A stretch of 64,000 nt of DNA from Thermoanaerobacter pseudethanolicus ATCC 33223 (GCF_000019085.1 NC_010321.1:1685001-1749000), one strand, 5' to 3'; shown: positions 26,243 through 34,648, counted from the stretch's first letter. Notes: generated by a model not told the origin, from the sequence alone. Numbers and translations: made by a program.

Positions 26243-27208
26243 CTATACAACTTCCTCCCTCCTCAAAGAATTATTGTTTTTCCGCTCCAGCTTATCCAGA
26301 TAGGCTACCAGCAGAGGAGCGAGTACAGCTGTAACTATTACCGAGGCTGCAATCTGAGCTGTAGCAATCTCAACCAGAGGCGCCAGGGTTGGATCGGCGG
26401 CGGCAACAGCGGCGGGAGTCGCTACGGCATTACCAGCGGTAGTACCAATAGCCGCCCCAACAGCCTTTTTCTCCCGAAAAATGTACTTTATCGTAAGATA
26501 ACCTCCCATACCGGTAAGTACCACTGTTAGAAGTCCTAGCAAGAATCCTGGTAGGCCGGCCTTAAAAATAGTCCTAAAGTCCAAGGCTGCACCCAGGGGA
26601 AAAGCAAAAAACGGTATGAGGAGTTTTTGTCCGGGTTCAAGGAATTTTTTCCAGTCCTCGTCCAGATTGCCCAGCACCATACCGACCAGGATTGGGATTA
26701 TGACAGCCACAAGGTATATAAATGGGATATTGGCCAGGCCGGTGGCCCCCATGGCCACCATAGTTAAGAAGGGGCCGTCATTTATGGACAGTACAGCTAT
26801 TGCTCCCACGTCGTCCGGGTCACCGTACTGTGAAGCAAGTGCTGTATACAGACCACCATTGGAATTTGTGAGGGCTCCTATTATGGCGAGGGATGAAAGT
26901 CCGAAAAAGCCAAAAGGGCCCATAAATTTTCCGACGAACCATCCCAAAACAACCCCTATAAAAAGCTTTACAGCAGTGAGGGCAACGCCCTTGCTCAGAG
27001 AAACTCCAGCCTGTCTGATCGTAATCTGCGAACCGTTGCACAGCAGGAAAAGGGCAATCAGGGGCATAGCACCTTGTTTAAAAAGAGCAGTGGTAAAGCC
27101 GCCTATCTCCAGGATCTGAGGAAAAAAAGTGTTTATTGTTGCCCCAAGTAAAAGTGGAACCACCATCAAGCCTCCGGGCACCCGGTTGATAGCTCTTAAT
27201 ATTTTCAC
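26243..27208 (-). CDS. KdgT-type 2-keto-3-deoxygluconate permease family transporter
   Basis: Integral membrane carrier of 321 residues with about ten hydrophobic segments, in the 2-keto-3-deoxygluconate permease family. NRVPGGLMVVPLLLGA at the start and the central GALTNSNGGLYTALASQYG are typical. In this operon it most likely imports the acid sugar used by the kinase and dehydrogenase; the true substrate may differ from the family name. It abuts the kinase gene without a gap and follows the UxaA-type large subunit after 18 bp. Confidence 0.88.
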   Translation of the reverse strand: MKILRAINRVPGGLMVVPLLLGATINTFFPQILEIGGFTTALFKQGAMPLIALFLLCNGSQITIRQAGVSLSKGVALTAVKLFIGVVLGWFVGKFMGPFGFFGLSSLAIIGALTNSNGGLYTALASQYGDPDDVGAIAVLSINDGPFLTMVAMGATGLANIPFIYLVAVIIPILVGMVLGNLDEDWKKFLEPGQKLLIPFFAFPLGAALDFRTIFKAGLPGFLLGLLTVVLTGMGGYLTIKYIFREKKAVGAAIGTTAGNAVATPAAVAAADPTLAPLVEIATAQIAASVIVTAVLAPLLVAYLDKLERKNNNSLRREEVV

Positions 27209-27226
27209 AGGAATTCACCTCTCCTT

Positions 27227-28387
27227 TCAGAAAGTGGATATGAGTTTGTATATTCCAAATTCTCTATGCTTTAACACCTCGGCTTTTGTAAGCTTGCCGT
27301 TGACGACTTCTATCATCTCTTTGAATAACCGTTCTCCAGCCTCTCTTATAGTTTCGTCGCCTTGGACTATGGTACCGGCGTTGAAATCTATGTTATCCTC
27401 CATCTTTTTATACGTATCGGGGTTAGCAGTTATCTTTATAACTGGAGCAATCGGCGAACCGGTGGGCGTACCCCTGCCGGTCGTAAAGATCACCACTTGC
27501 GCTCCGCCTGCGGTCATACCGGTTATTGACTCTATGTCCTGCCCGGGGGTATCCATGATATAAAGACCGCCCTTCTCAGCCGGTGGTTCTGCATAATCCA
27601 GGATTCCCTGTATCGGTTTCGTACCGCCTTTATATATAGCGCCCATGGATTTTTCCTCTATGGTGCTTATGCCTCCCTCGATATTGCCCGGAGTAGGCTG
27701 TCCTCCCCGCATATCGACTCCCATCGTCTTGGCTTTTTCTTCGCACCTTCTTACGATCTCCAGGAGCTTATCAGCCACTTCCCTAGAAACGGCACGCTTT
27801 GCCAGTAGATGCTCGGCGCCTATTATCTCCGTGGTCTCCGAAAACATGGATGTGCCGCCCAGTTCGATTAATTTATCTGAAACATAGCCCGCCACCGGAT
27901 TCGAGGCAAGTCCTGAAGTGGTATCGGAACCGCCACATTCCACCGCAAGTATTAAATTGGATATATCCACTTCTTCCCTCTTCAGCAGTGCGGCTTCCTG
28001 CGCCATTTGTCTTGCTATTCTAGTCCCGATCTCTTCGGCTTTCAGCGTCCCGCCGCAGTCCTGAATTATTATATACTCCACCCTCTTGCCGGTCGCCGCT
28101 ATTTCCTCGGCCACCTTTTCGGTAGGAACACCTTCACAGCCCAACCCTACCACCAGGGCAGCCGCCACGTTCGGATTCTTGCCGAGGCCGACCAGAGTCT
28201 TCGCGGTAAGTTCCAGGTCTGCTCCGATCTGACAGCAACCGTGCTGGTTGGCAAGCGCTACCGCTCCCTCCACATGCGAAGCTATACGCATAGCCACCTC
28301 GCTGGCACAGACAGAAGAAGGTATTATAAGTATGTGATTTCGGATGCCTACTCTGCCGTCCGGTCTAACATAGCCCATTATTTTCAT
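27227..28387 (-). CDS. UxaA-family hydro-lyase, large subunit
   Basis: Homologue of the C-terminal catalytic part of altronate/galactarate dehydratases and of sulfolactate sulfo-lyase SuyB. The 386 residues include DGRVGIRNHILIIPSSVCAS, ANQHGCCQIGAD and VECGGSDTTSGLASNPVAG with the conserved Cys residues. The N-terminal SAF domain is encoded separately just upstream and overlaps by 4 bp. The likely reaction is dehydration of an aldonate or similar hydroxy acid, but a lyase on a sulfonate is also possible. Visibly GC-rich. Confidence 0.85.
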   Translation of the reverse strand: MKIMGYVRPDGRVGIRNHILIIPSSVCASEVAMRIASHVEGAVALANQHGCCQIGADLELTAKTLVGLGKNPNVAAALVVGLGCEGVPTEKVAEEIAATGKRVEYIIIQDCGGTLKAEEIGTRIARQMAQEAALLKREEVDISNLILAVECGGSDTTSGLASNPVAGYVSDKLIELGGTSMFSETTEIIGAEHLLAKRAVSREVADKLLEIVRRCEEKAKTMGVDMRGGQPTPGNIEGGISTIEEKSMGAIYKGGTKPIQGILDYAEPPAEKGGLYIMDTPGQDIESITGMTAGGAQVVIFTTGRGTPTGSPIAPVIKITANPDTYKKMEDNIDFNAGTIVQGDETIREAGERLFKEMIEVVNGKLTKAEVLKHREFGIYKLISTF

Positions 28388-28686
28388 TTTTTCTCACCCT
28401 CCCAATCGCCCCTGCCTCGCAGGCTTTCTATGTTATGGACATGGACATGCTCTCCTGTCTTAATGAACCGGGTAGCCCTGCCGATGACCTCTCCGTATTT
28501 TATCACGTCCATTTCCGCTTCGATGTCCTTCAGCGCAAACTTGTGGCCAAAGGGAATATCGTCTATCAATTTTACCTGCATCTCATTACCGTCCACATCC
28601 ACACGCACCTCCTGCCCTTTGCTCAGATTTTGTACTGCAGTGGCTACGTTGTCTTCAGTATGTACTACCACTGCCAACTTTTTCAT
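28384..28686 (-). CDS. UxaA-family small subunit (SAF domain)
   Basis: A 100-residue SAF-domain protein matching the N-terminal part of UxaA-type dehydratases and SuyA. VVVHTEDNVATAVQNLSKGQ and a later HKFALKDIEAEMDVIKYGEV are characteristic. The ATG at 28686 is chosen because ACGGAGGTGAT lies in front and because the sigma-54 promoter at 28712-28727 rules out a longer form. It is the first gene of the catabolic operon. Confidence 0.88.
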   Translation of the reverse strand: MKKLAVVVHTEDNVATAVQNLSKGQEVRVDVDGNEMQVKLIDDIPFGHKFALKDIEAEMDVIKYGEVIGRATRFIKTGEHVHVHNIESLRGRGDWEGEKK

Positions 28687-28711
28687 AAAAATCACCTCCG
28701 TAAAATGGTAA

Positions 28712-28727
28712 AGCAAGAACCGTGCCA
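28712..28727 (-). promoter_or_regulatory. Sigma-54 promoter (-24/-12) of the acid-sugar operon
   Basis: On the minus strand TGGCAC-N5-TTGCT is a textbook -24/-12 element. Transcription would start about 12 nt further on, just before the ribosome site of the SAF-domain gene. The neighbouring activator has the GAFTGA loop needed to work with sigma-54. Confidence 0.9.
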
Positions 28728-28816
28728 CATATTCTTGAAGTCCCATCCCATTACCTGAACCGCAATGGACCTGCTCCGAGCATTTATATGCCTGTTTATG
28801 CGATTATAATTTATAA

Positions 28817-28845
28817 AATTTTGCAACATGTAATGTTGCAAAATT
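28817..28845. promoter_or_regulatory. Palindromic upstream activator site for the PrpR-type regulator
   Basis: Perfect 13-bp arms AATTTTGCAACAT and ATGTTGCAAAATT flank GTA. The centre is about 110 bp upstream of the -12 element, the normal distance for an enhancer-binding protein. A half site TTTTGCAACA recurs at 28861-28870. Confidence 0.8.
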
Positions 28846-28860
28846 AAAACTACCGCTACA

Positions 28861-28870
28861 TTTTGCAACA
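28861..28870. promoter_or_regulatory. Half copy of the activator site
   Basis: TTTTGCAACA repeats one arm of the palindrome at 28817-28845, 42 bp away (about four helical turns), in the same orientation as the left arm. Such spaced sites are common for cooperative activator binding. Confidence 0.5.
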
Positions 28871-28900
28871 ACAATCTTCGCCGTCCATTATTTTTGAATC

Positions 28901-30778
28901 TTATTTTTTATTTTCCTTTAACTTTCTCCAAAGAGTCGTCCTGTTAACGCCCAGCTTCCGTGCAGCTTCAGATAAATTGCCTCCTGCTAACCTTATAGCC
29001 TTTGCGATGTACTCTCTTTCTATCTCCTCCAGGGGTTTTATATCATGACTCTCCATTTTCGGCATTACATCACTCTCTTCCCGTTGATAAAACCTTATAT
29101 CCCCAACGTCTATTAAAGTCCCCTCGCAGAGGGCGCATGCTCTTTCTATAATGCTCTCAAGCTCCCTTACGTTTCCCGGAAAGTTAAAGGTTTTCAAAAA
29201 GTCCATTGCCCTTGAAGTTAGGCCGTTTATATACTTTCCGCAGCCAAGCGAATATTTTTTTATGAAATGGGGCACTAGCACATCCAAGTCCTCTTTTCTC
29301 TCCCTGAGAGGTGGTATATTAATCTGCAGGACGTTTATGCGATAGAACAGATCTTCCCTGAATTTGCCCTGTTTTATCATTTCAACGAGTTCCCTGTTTG
29401 TGGCGCATATTATCCTTACATCCACTGGGATTAACCTGTCATCCCCTATCCTCATAACCCTTCTTTCCTGAATTACACGGAGCAGTTTGGACTGGAGGCC
29501 CGGAGGCATTTCTCCGATCTCATCGAGAAAAATGGTCCCCCCATGGGCCAGCTCAAACAATCCGGCTTTTCCTCCCTTCCGTGCACCGGTAAAAGCGCCT
29601 TCAGCGTAGCCGAAAAGCTCGCTTTCCAGAAGGTTTTCAGGCAGTGCAGCACAGTTTATGGCTACAAAGGGGCCGTTTTTCCTCCTGCTGGCATTGTGAA
29701 TGCTCTGGGCAAAAAGTTCCTTACCCGTGCCGGTTTCTCCGAATATGAGTACTGTAGAGTCGAGCAGCGCGTATTTTTTGGCCTGATTTACCACATCCTT
29801 CATCTTTTCGCTCGAATAGATAATATCATCGAATGTGTACATAGCCACCAGACCCCTGTCGGCAAGCTGCCTTCTTATTTTCTGTTCCACTTTCTGGAGC
29901 ATGGTGACGTCTTGAAAGGTGGCCACCGCTCCCACGACCTCGTTCCCTACCACTATAGGTACCCGGTTTGTGGTGATCATGGTACCCAAAACTTCCTGCA
30001 ACTCTCCGATCTGGGGTTTTCCTGTCTCTATCACCTCGTAAAGCCTGGTGTTGGGCACTACCGTCTCAACCTTTCGCCCGACGGCTTCGGCCGGCGGCCT
30101 TTTGAATATTTTCTCGGCCATCCTATTGTATATAGAAACTCTGCCCTCTTTATCTATGGCGATAATTCCATCGTGCACGAAGTCTACTATGGTCCTGATC
30201 TGTTCGGCTTTTTCTTTCTCCGCCTTGAGTGCTTGGGCCAGCCTGAAAGACTCGCTTACAGCAGCAGCCACGGCTTCCTTTCCAGAGGTGATGAGGCGGC
30301 TCTTCAGCCCTAATCTTTTGGCACTGTAAGCGCCGATCGTGTCCCCTATAATTAAACTTACACCCTTTTCTTTGGCTGCGGCAACCTGCCGCAGGCCTTC
30401 TTCCTCTTTTTCGATGACCACCTTAATTAAATTTAAATCTAATATCTCCCCGATAACTTCGCAGCCGTATATTACATTTTTATATCCGGCTACACCTATA
30501 ATTTCTTTGCACCCTATCAATCCGTTAAACTGCCTTAAAATGTCGAAAGCACTTACCTTAATTTCCACTACAGGCACAGAAACTGATTCTTTTATAAGCT
30601 GGTACGTGCCCCCTCGACTTATTATGATATCGACACCCTTTTTCTCCCATTCTCTGGCCACCTTGACACCTTCGCTCAAATCTCCTAGCTCCAGTTCGAT
30701 ATCGACATTCAGGTCTTTTTTTACTGTAATTGCGGTCTCCAGCAAATCTCTATAAGGAGCAATAAGCACAATTTTCAT
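28901..30778 (-). CDS. Sigma-54-dependent activator with PrpR N-terminal and PAS domains
   Basis: Enhancer-binding protein of 625 residues. Domains in order are PrpR_N sensor (about 1-180), PAS (about 200-310, with VHDGIIAIDKEGRVSIYNR), AAA+ (about 330-560) with Walker A GETGTGKE and the sigma-54 loop GAFTGA, and a Fis-type helix-turn-helix (NLSEAARKLGVNRTTLWRKL). The ATG at 30778 has GGGGGTG in front. It lies directly upstream of its likely target, the UxaA/KdgT/DUF1537/PdxA operon. The sensor probably detects an organic-acid ligand. Visibly GC-rich. Confidence 0.93.
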   Translation of the reverse strand: MKIVLIAPYRDLLETAITVKKDLNVDIELELGDLSEGVKVAREWEKKGVDIIISRGGTYQLIKESVSVPVVEIKVSAFDILRQFNGLIGCKEIIGVAGYKNVIYGCEVIGEILDLNLIKVVIEKEEEGLRQVAAAKEKGVSLIIGDTIGAYSAKRLGLKSRLITSGKEAVAAAVSESFRLAQALKAEKEKAEQIRTIVDFVHDGIIAIDKEGRVSIYNRMAEKIFKRPPAEAVGRKVETVVPNTRLYEVIETGKPQIGELQEVLGTMITTNRVPIVVGNEVVGAVATFQDVTMLQKVEQKIRRQLADRGLVAMYTFDDIIYSSEKMKDVVNQAKKYALLDSTVLIFGETGTGKELFAQSIHNASRRKNGPFVAINCAALPENLLESELFGYAEGAFTGARKGGKAGLFELAHGGTIFLDEIGEMPPGLQSKLLRVIQERRVMRIGDDRLIPVDVRIICATNRELVEMIKQGKFREDLFYRINVLQINIPPLRERKEDLDVLVPHFIKKYSLGCGKYINGLTSRAMDFLKTFNFPGNVRELESIIERACALCEGTLIDVGDIRFYQREESDVMPKMESHDIKPLEEIEREYIAKAIRLAGGNLSEAARKLGVNRTTLWRKLKENKK

Positions 30779-31214
30779 TTGTGATTCACCCCCGTACGCC
30801 AATCAGGGCCTGGGATTGAATTTATGTTGATAAGCCTTCAGGTTATAAAATTTTTTTCTTTCAAAGGCCATGCTTCCTACTTGAAATTTACTTCTATTTA
30901 CTTATTAAAGTAAATGCCTTTGGAACATCATTGATAACTTGTTATTCTTTTAAAATTAACGCTTTTCTATCAAAGTCGCTAATTTTTATAACTCAACGAT
31001 GTTAAATACATCATAAATACATCAAAAATTTGTAAATATCCCAATAATATGTGTAAAGCAGCTTGATAACCCTGATTTTTAATGAACTTTTATAAATTGC
31101 AATATGCCAAAAAATTTGTTTTAAAAAACTTTTTATAAATTTTACATTTTAAAAAGAGTCTAATATTTTAGGCTATAATAAATTCTTTGAATGCTTTTTT
31201 CTGATACTTACATT
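30779..31214. other. Gene-free AT-rich spacer between activator and integrase relic
   Basis: About 435 bp with no frame, repeat or promoter I can support, apart from scattered A/T tracts. The base composition changes sharply here from the GC-richer module to AT-rich sequence, suggesting the module boundary lies near 30900. Confidence 0.5.
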
Positions 31215-31761
31215 CTATTCTTTAAGCAGTTCTTTTAACTGCTCTACCGTATATAAATTTCCCCTAAATTTAATTTTTTTAGGTAGTTCTACTGTATTAG
31301 CAACGTTACTGCTAACAAATTTTTGTTTTAAAGCAAAATCTAGAATCTAGAACTTTTCGTATGTTTGTATGGTGTTTATATACAGTATTGGGGAACAATT
31401 CAGCTTCTTCAATCAAATATTTATAGTAACTTTGGATGTGTTAACCTTTGCAAATTGTATATTGCCCAACTTGGGGATAATGTATTTGTCTAATATATGT
31501 CTGTATGCAGTTTGTGTTGTTTTTTTCATTTTTGATTTTTACGTAATTATCAAACCAGTAATTTAAAAATTCTCCAAAGGTCACCTCAGTGGGGATAACA
31601 AAACAATTTTGCTGCAATTGATACTCTTGTTCTGTCAAAATCTTTTTAGCTTCTGCTTCAGAATTAGCAGTGAAATATCTTCTAATTCTTTTTTCATTTA
31701 TATCCTTCTCCAACTCAATTATTACTTGATATTTATTACCTCTCTTTTTAATCGAACCCAC
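31215..31761 (-). pseudogene. int: Tyrosine integrase relic of the island
   Basis: The first frame (GTG at 31761, ribosome site GGGAGAAAG) encodes the arm-binding and start of the core-binding domain: GSIKKRGNKYQVIIELEKD, FGEFLNYWFDNYVKIKNEK and VGQYTICKG. After an in-frame TAA the same frame goes on as HIQSYYKYLIEEAELFPNTVY. A 7-bp tandem duplication (TCTAGAT twice, near 31345) then shifts the frame to FALKQKFVSSNVANTVELPK, ending in TVEQLKELLKE and TAG. The catalytic domain is absent. It lies just beyond the 3' end of tRNA-Leu(CAG), the classic position. Confidence 0.85.
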
Positions 31762-31787
31762 TTTACTTTCTCCCTTTTGGGAGAATA

Positions 31788-31819
31788 TAAAAAAACTTGA
31801 CTACCTAGCGTGTAGTCAA
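31788..31819 (-). terminator. Terminator of the promoter-proximal tRNA unit
   Basis: On the minus strand TTGACTAC pairs with GTAGTCAA, followed by a T7 run. It ends the Gly-Arg-His-Gln-Lys-Leu transcript inside the island. GTAGTCA recurs twice downstream of the hairpin, at about 31852-31871. Confidence 0.75.
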
Positions 31820-31918
31820 GGATGAGGTTCTGAAATTGTCTGACAATTTATGTAGTCAAAATGTAGTCAACAATGTCTTTGTAAAATTCTTCAAAATCCT
31901 GAAACCCTTGATTTTTTA

Positions 31919-32006
31919 TGGTGCGGGAGAAGGGACTTGAACCCATATGCCGCTTTAGGCACTAGAACCTGAATCTAGCGCGTCTGCCAATTCCGCCACT
32001 CCCGCA
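31919..32006 (-). tRNA. tRNA-Leu (anticodon CAG), CCA encoded; attachment site
   Basis: Class II tRNA with acceptor TGCGGGA/TCCCGCA and encoded CCA. The anticodon arm CTAGA/TCTAG encloses TTCAGGT, giving CAG. Its 3' part from the anticodon loop onward is repeated at 17497-17555. The complete gene spans the right end of the island. Confidence 0.95.
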
Positions 32007-32038
32007 CAAATTCAGGCCCTCACTTTTCTCTTTAAAAC

Positions 32039-32116
32039 TGGTGACCCATCCGCGACTCGAACGCGGGACACCCTGCTTAAAAGGCAGGTGCTCTACCTCC
32101 TGAGCTAATGGGTCAC
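32039..32116 (-). tRNA. tRNA-Lys (anticodon UUU), CCA encoded
   Basis: Acceptor GTGACCC pairs with GGGTCAC; CCA follows. The anticodon arm CCTGC/GCAGG encloses CTTTTAA, giving TTT. Confidence 0.95.
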
Positions 32117-32121
32117 ATAAT

Positions 32122-32196
32122 TGGCTGGGATGGCAGGATTCGAACCTACGAATGCCAGAGTCAAAGTCTGGTGCCTTACCACTTGGCTACATCCCA
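32122..32196 (-). tRNA. tRNA-Gln (anticodon UUG), CCA encoded
   Basis: Acceptor TGGGATG pairs with CATCCCA, then G and CCA. The anticodon arm CCAGA/TCTGG encloses CTTTGAC, giving TTG. Confidence 0.95.
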
Positions 32197-32199
32197 GCA

Positions 32200-32277
32200 T
32201 GGGGTGGATAGTGGGACTTGAACCCACGACCTCCAGAGCCACAATCTGGCGCTCTAACCAACTGAACTATATCCACC
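32200..32277 (-). tRNA. tRNA-His (anticodon GUG), CCA encoded
   Basis: The extra 5' G(-1) opposite C73 is encoded. The anticodon arm CCAGA/TCTGG encloses TTGTGGC, giving GTG. CCA is encoded. Confidence 0.95.
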
Positions 32278-32287
32278 GCACAATAAA

Positions 32288-32364
32288 TGGTGCGCCTGGA
32301 GAGATTCGAACTCCCGACACACGGCTTAGAAGGCCGTTGCTCTATCCAACTGAGCTACAGGCGC
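32288..32364 (-). tRNA. tRNA-Arg (anticodon UCU), CCA encoded
   Basis: Acceptor GCGCCTG pairs with CAGGCGC, then A and CCA. The anticodon arm ACGGC/GCCGT encloses CTTCTAA, giving TCT. Confidence 0.95.
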
Positions 32365-32368
32365 ATAT

Positions 32369-32442
32369 TGGAGCGGGTGATGGGAATCGAACCCACGTAA
32401 CCAGCTTGGAAGGCTGGGGCTCTACCATTGAGCTACACCCGC
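32369..32442 (-). tRNA. tRNA-Gly (anticodon UCC), CCA encoded
   Basis: Acceptor GCGGGTG pairs with CACCCGC, then T and CCA. The anticodon arm CCAGC/GCTGG encloses CTTCCAA, giving TCC. First tRNA of the array after the promoter. Confidence 0.95.
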
Positions 32443-32512
32443 ATGTGTTAACTTACTTGAGATTTCAGAAGAATTTTCCTCGCTTGTTTCTTAATCCGTC
32501 TGACATTTTTAG

Positions 32513-32541
32513 ATTATATCAGATGCCTTTATCTTTGTCAA
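32513..32541 (-). promoter_or_regulatory. Consensus sigma-A promoter of the tRNA array
   Basis: On the minus strand TTGACA (32536-32541) and TATAAT (32513-32518) are 17 nt apart, both perfect, as expected for a strong stable-RNA promoter. Before island insertion it probably served all nine tRNAs. Confidence 0.85.
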
Positions 32542-32618
32542 CACCTCGTTTTAAAAATTTTTTCTGGATTAAATTGTATAGAAAACATAAGAGGGGTAAT
32601 TCCCCACTCTTACGTTTT

Positions 32619-33119
32619 CTATGCTTCTTTTAGCACTGAGACTTCTTCTAAATTCACTAATCTTGGGAATATACCAGTCTTATCAATTGTCACTAATGCT
32701 ATAGTTTTTTTTGCACCTTCTCTTGGCAAAGAAGGACTGCCTGGATTTAAAAGTAAAATATCTTCATGTTTTGAAATCATAGGGATATGAGTATGCCCAA
32801 AAAATACAGCATTTACTCCCAATTCTCTTCCTCTATCTAAAATCGTTTGATACTCGTATTTAACATAATATCTGTGTCCATGAGTTAACAAGATTTTTTG
32901 GCCTTCTGTTTCAATTACTTTCTCCAATTCATCTTTTGTAGGGAAATCACAATTCCCTTTAACATACTCTAATGGAATCCCAAACTCTTGAGATAATTGA
33001 ATAGCATCTGAAGCATTATCTCCTAAATGAATAAGATAATCTATTCCTTTAAGCTCCCGCAATTTTTTTCTAACCAGCGCAAATATACCATGTGTGTCGC
33101 TAATAACTGCTAAAACCAT
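32619..33119 (-). CDS. YfcE/MJ0936-type metallophosphoesterase
   Basis: A 166-residue calcineurin-like phosphodiesterase. Metal-binding motifs appear in order: SDTHG, HLGDN, GNCD, LTHGHRY and FGHTHIP. Family members act on phosphodiesters in vitro; the physiological substrate is unknown. It lies one base after rdgB, so the order rph-rdgB-yfcE forms one operon, a common clostridial arrangement. Confidence 0.9.
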   Translation of the reverse strand: MVLAVISDTHGIFALVRKKLRELKGIDYLIHLGDNASDAIQLSQEFGIPLEYVKGNCDFPTKDELEKVIETEGQKILLTHGHRYYVKYEYQTILDRGRELGVNAVFFGHTHIPMISKHEDILLLNPGSPSLPREGAKKTIALVTIDKTGIFPRLVNLEEVSVLKEA

Positions 33120-33716
33120 TTATTTTTCCTCCAGACGTTTTAAAATATAATTTTTTAACTTCATAAGAGCATCAGCTCTATGACTTATCTTATTTTTTTC
33201 TTCCATAGTAAGTTCTGCCAAACTCTTTTCTAAATTATCGACATAAAAAACTGGGTCATATCCAAAACCATTTTTACCTCGAGGATGATCTAAAATGTGC
33301 CCTTCTAATTTACCTTCTAATAAAGTTTCTTTTTCCCTTTCTACCACTGCTATTACTGTCTTAAAATAAGCTTTTCTTTTTTCGTAAGGAACGCCCTCTA
33401 ATAGTTTTAATAATTTTTTGTTGTTATCTTCATAGGTAGCATTTTCACCAGCAAATCTTGCTGAATATACTCCAGGTTGTCCATTTAAATGCTCCACAAA
33501 CAATCCTGTATCGTCAGCTATAACAATTCCATCAACCTTTTCTTTTAAAAAGCGAGCCTTGATAAGAGCATTTTCTTCAATCGTATTTCCTGTCTCTTCT
33601 ATGTCTTCTTTTATACCCAAGTCTGCCATAGAATAAATTTCAACAGGATAGCCTTTAAAAAAATTTTTTATTTCTTCAGTTTTGTGAGGATTGTGGGTTG
33701 CTATTATTATTTTCAA
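33120..33716 (-). CDS. rdgB: XTP/dITP diphosphatase (RdgB/HAM1)
   Basis: Removes deaminated purine nucleoside triphosphates such as dITP and XTP before they enter nucleic acid. Motifs are [11 protein letters not shown] at the N terminus, the catalytic [10 protein letters not shown] and [17 protein letters not shown], and a GFGYDPVF near the C terminus. The TTG at 33716 is preferred because AGGAG lies 9 nt upstream; it gives 198 residues. A TTG at 33725 is the alternative. The start lies inside the end of rph. Confidence 0.93.
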   Translation of the reverse strand: MKIIIATHNPHKTEEIKNFFKGYPVEIYSMADLGIKEDIEETGNTIEENALIKARFLKEKVDGIVIADDTGLFVEHLNGQPGVYSARFAGENATYEDNNKKLLKLLEGVPYEKRKAYFKTVIAVVEREKETLLEGKLEGHILDHPRGKNGFGYDPVFYVDNLEKSLAELTMEEKNKISHRADALMKLKNYILKRLEEK

Positions 33717-34461
33717 CTGAATCAACTCCTATTTTATCTACAATATCTGAAAGAACTTCTTTTTGAATTTTGATAATCTGTTCAATCCCATATTCTGCAA
33801 GGCTTAAAAGGTCTGTCAAATTCTGCTTTGTAAATGGTCCACCTTCACCTGTTCCCTGTATTTCTACAATTTCTCCTTTGTCTGTCATAACTACATTCAT
33901 ATCTACTAATGCATTCGAATCTTCTTGAAAGGATAAATCTAAAAGCTCATTTCCCTCCACAATTCCTACACTTACAGCCGCAACAAAACCTTTCAAAGGA
34001 ATCTTAGGGATGTCACCTTTTTCTACCAATTTGTTAAGTGCATCTGCCAATGCTATAAATGAGCCTGTAATAGAAGCTGTTCTTGTACCCCCATCTGCTT
34101 GTATAACATCGCAATCTATCCATATAGTCTTTTCTCCTAACACATCCAAATCCACTACAGACCTTAAAGAACGGCCTATAAGCCGCTGTATTTCCATAGT
34201 CCTTCCACTAGGTCTTCCTTTAGTTACTTCTCTTGGATTCCTTGTTTCAGTTGCTCTTGGCAACATACCATACTCACTGGTTATCCAACCCTTACCTGTA
34301 CCTTTTTGAAATGGAGGTACCTTATCCTCAATGGAGGCAGTGCAAATGACTTTTGTGTTTCCCATCTCAATTAGCACTGAACCTTCAGCAAACTTATTAA
34401 AATTTCTTGTAATTTTTATAGGTCTCAGTTCATTAAATTCTCTTCCATCAATCCTGTTCAT
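33676..34461 (-). CDS. rph: Ribonuclease PH
   Basis: Phosphorolytic 3'-to-5' exoribonuclease that trims tRNA 3' ends. The 261-residue protein starts [15 protein letters not shown]. It has the active-site arginine region [20 protein letters not shown] and the phosphate site GTGEGGPF near the C terminus. The last residues ([13 protein letters not shown]) extend slightly beyond the usual end and overlap the rdgB start. First gene of rph-rdgB-yfcE. Confidence 0.95.
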   Translation of the reverse strand: MNRIDGREFNELRPIKITRNFNKFAEGSVLIEMGNTKVICTASIEDKVPPFQKGTGKGWITSEYGMLPRATETRNPREVTKGRPSGRTMEIQRLIGRSLRSVVDLDVLGEKTIWIDCDVIQADGGTRTASITGSFIALADALNKLVEKGDIPKIPLKGFVAAVSVGIVEGNELLDLSFQEDSNALVDMNVVMTDKGEIVEIQGTGEGGPFTKQNLTDLLSLAEYGIEQIIKIQKEVLSDIVDKIGVDSVENNNSNPQSSQN

Positions 34462-34577
34462 TTCTTCAACCCTTTCATTTCATAAAAATAGTTTAAAGTT
34501 AATTTATTCTGCTTTATTGTTTTTATCGCTCAATATTATTTTAAAACCTTTATTAATATTTTACAAGAACATAAAGA

Positions 34578-34605
34578 CAAAAAAATCTGGTTTAAAAAAC
34601 CAGAT
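34578..34605 (-). terminator. Terminator after the small membrane peptide frame
   Basis: On the minus strand a 9-bp stem ATCTGGTTT/AAACCAGAT with a 3-nt loop is followed by a T7 run. It stops something transcribed from the right, which supports a short minus-strand gene here. Confidence 0.75.
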
Positions 34606-34648
34606 AAATCAAGGATTGTTATTTGCATCATTTGTGCTATATACAGAA

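Noticed and set aside
29543-30313. 256-codon plus-strand frame opposite the sigma-54 activator
   Set aside because: Antisense shadow of a gene with complete AAA+ and Fis motifs.
32121-32633. 170-codon plus-strand frame across the tRNA cluster
   Set aside because: It reads through five tRNA genes in antisense; repeated GFEPT-like peptides are tRNA T-arm translations.
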